Assembly (NCBI GenBank): GCA_023443145.1
Contig: JAEZVS010000046.1
Span: 1-7,860, forward strand
DNA length: 7,860 nt
Source of the DNA: Bacillota bacterium
GTDB lineage: Bacteria; Bacillota; Peptococcia; Peptococcales; Peptococcaceae
Direction: 5' to 3'
The translations under genes were made by a program, and so were the position numbers. Within the stretch, counting starts at the first letter, position 1. The number at the start of each line of letters is the position of its first letter. The notes under the pieces were generated by a model that was given only the letters and a program-made list of their open reading frames with translations, did no database searches and had not been told where the DNA came from. Below, piece after piece: positions 6,653 to 7,860 of this stretch.

Positions 6653-7726
6653 CTAGGCAGACGGATGCAAATCCACCGTCACAGGCTGACCGATTGGAAT
6701 GCGTTCATTGCTCATGCGCCCGCTTTCTTTAGGCATCGGCGTGCGATACAATTGCAATGTAAGGGTTTTGGATTCATCCAGCAGTGCTTCCGGCGTGAGA
6801 TCGCTCTGCAATTCTGACAGTGCCATTTGGGCAGAGAAGATGCCGTTCGATTCGATGCCGCCTTGCCGTTCCTCAAATACAATATGCCGTCCCTGGTCAT
6901 CGCTTCCCACCAAAGTATACACATTTTGGGCTTCTTCACCGGCATCGGCTTTTTGAAGGGTGAAGAATTGTCCCACCGGACCAAAGTTCATATTCTTAAG
7001 GACAAAGCCTTCATCCACATGCAGATTCAGTTCGTGTATACGGCGGTCTTTATTCAGTTTATCCATATCCACATCAATATCAAAGCGGGCCACATCGGTG
7101 GTGATCAGATATGGCGGTGCAAAATCCAAAGTTAAATGCACCACGCCGCTTTTCGGAAGCGGTTCGGCCAGCTGGTAGCTGACGACACTGCTAAAAACAC
7201 CCGGTTCGCCTGCCACGGGACCGAGACTGCCGCCGCCACCTAATACCTTCACCGGCCGGCCGTTTACCATCAAGTGGCGCAGATCCAACATCTCACACTC
7301 TTCCATCTTGATGTTGGGATCGGGGCTTTCCAAAAGCCCATTCACCAAGAAATTTTCACCGTCCATGGCGATGGCGTTCAACTGCATCGTCCAGTCTCCG
7401 ATTTTTACCTGCTGCCCGATGGACTGGGCGTAGTTGTTGACGCTGTCATCACGTCCCATGGCCTGCGCCATGGAGTATTTCATTTGACTGATGCGGAAGC
7501 TGGCATCGGCAAAGGCACGCTGACCGAAGGGCAACTGTCCTGCCGCCAAAATGAGACCGGCAGCCACTGCCACCGCTGCCATCACTTTAAGAGCGCGGTG
7601 TTTTTTCTTTGGCTTTGTTCCTGTAACAGATCGGAGCAAGCGGTTTTTTTCCATATCATTAAGGGGCGCTTCCTCACATTCGGTCTGACAATCATTGAGC
7701 ATTTGATAGGGATCGCGCATTGTCAT
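6653..7726 (-). CDS. Probable transmembrane anti-sigma factor (DUF4179-like)
   Basis: This is predicted to hold the cognate ECF sigma factor at the membrane until an external signal releases it. Its 357 residues comprise a short acidic cytoplasmic head (1-36), a basic stretch KPKKKHRALK (38-47), one hydrophobic segment (about 48-64, N-in), and a large extracytoplasmic part rich in beta-type sequence (about 75-357). This order is typical of DUF4179 proteins encoded behind ECF sigma genes in Bacillota. The head has Cys13 and Cys17 but lacks the His-x3-Cys-x2-Cys zinc motif of ZAS anti-sigma factors. A glycine run (163-166) lies in the middle of the outer part. The ATG at 7726 overlaps the sigma stop codon as ATGA, implying translational coupling and a shared promoter outside the window. 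A second ATG two codons on is equally reachable from the AAAGGA site. The assignment rests mainly on architecture and neighbour. Confidence 0.75.
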   Translation of the reverse strand: MTMRDPYQMLNDCQTECEEAPLNDMEKNRLLRSVTGTKPKKKHRALKVMAAVAVAAGLILAAGQLPFGQRAFADASFRISQMKYSMAQAMGRDDSVNNYAQSIGQQVKIGDWTMQLNAIAMDGENFLVNGLLESPDPNIKMEECEMLDLRHLMVNGRPVKVLGGGGSLGPVAGEPGVFSSVVSYQLAEPLPKSGVVHLTLDFAPPYLITTDVARFDIDVDMDKLNKDRRIHELNLHVDEGFVLKNMNFGPVGQFFTLQKADAGEEAQNVYTLVGSDDQGRHIVFEERQGGIESNGIFSAQMALSELQSDLTPEALLDESKTLTLQLYRTPMPKESGRMSNERIPIGQPVTVDLHPSA

Positions 7727-7860
7727 TGCAACTCATCCTTTCTAAACTGTCGAATTTTACGACGGCCGCGGCTGACGCGATTATACAGTTGCGCCGGTTT
7801 TAAGCCCGTATGGCGTGCCACTTCGTCGTAAGATTGCTCATCGTAAAAAAGTGCTTTAAA
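7723..7860 (-). CDS. ECF-type RNA polymerase sigma factor, C-terminal fragment (region 4)
   Basis: Only the last 45 codons and the stop fall in the window; the start and the sigma-2 domain are beyond the right edge. The visible part begins FKALFYDEQSYDEVA, then HTGLKPAQLYNRVSRGRRKIR. This is the region 4.2 helix-turn-helix that reads the -35 element: the acidic Y-D-E-V-A first helix, the turn at T-G-L, and the recognition helix ending in the R-x-x-R-G-R-x-K-[IL]-R pattern shared by ECF sigma factors. It ends in TGA overlapping the ATG of the anti-sigma gene by 4 nt. Sigma/anti-sigma pairs usually activate their own promoter. The signal and target genes are unknown. Confidence 0.8.
   Translation of the reverse strand, partial: FKALFYDEQSYDEVARHTGLKPAQLYNRVSRGRRKIRQFRKDELQ

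Noticed and set aside
7274..7831. Plus-strand open frame of 185 codons over the anti-sigma and sigma genes
   Set aside because: It is antisense to two overlapping genes with coherent protein signatures, and its translation is rich in His, Cys and Phe in a pattern typical of shadow frames.

Overview
The window looks like a chromosomal segment of a Gram-positive-type bacterium, most likely Bacillota. The pointers are strong GGAGG-type ribosome binding sites, SigA-like promoters, an OatA-type wall acetyltransferase (AT3 membrane domain fused to an extracytoplasmic SGNH domain), and an ECF sigma factor paired with a DUF4179-like anti-sigma factor. Base composition is near 50% GC by eye. Genus cannot be fixed from the sequence alone.

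Layout, left to right. (1) 1-1122, minus: a DHA2/EmrB-QacA-like MFS exporter with a GTG start, running off the left edge. It has its own promoter, and a dyad overlaps the -10. (2) 1319-1358: a terminator for the next gene. (3) 1387-2547, minus: mltG, the endolytic murein transglycosylase, with an extended -10 promoter upstream. (4) 2717-4735, minus: an OatA-like O-acyltransferase with a 21-bp tandem repeat in its linker. (5) 4736-4909: a 174-bp divergent promoter region. (6) 4910-6568, plus: a secreted GH26-like glycoside hydrolase. (7) 6598-6631: a strong hairpin between convergent genes, likely terminating both. (8) 6653-7726, minus: a single-pass DUF4179-like anti-sigma factor, overlapping by 4 nt the end of (9) 7723-7860, minus: the C-terminal part of an ECF sigma factor, cut by the right edge.

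How the genes may work together (inference): most of the window concerns the cell envelope. The acyltransferase probably O-acetylates an extracytoplasmic glycan, and MurNAc O-acetylation is known to block lytic transglycosylases, the class of enzyme encoded immediately downstream by mltG. The divergently transcribed GH26-like enzyme suggests that a polysaccharide is cut or trimmed at the surface. The ECF sigma/anti-sigma pair is a candidate envelope-stress switch, but nothing here proves that it controls the neighbouring genes. No stretch longer than 300 bases lacks a gene, and no RNA gene, CRISPR array, insertion sequence or attachment site was seen.
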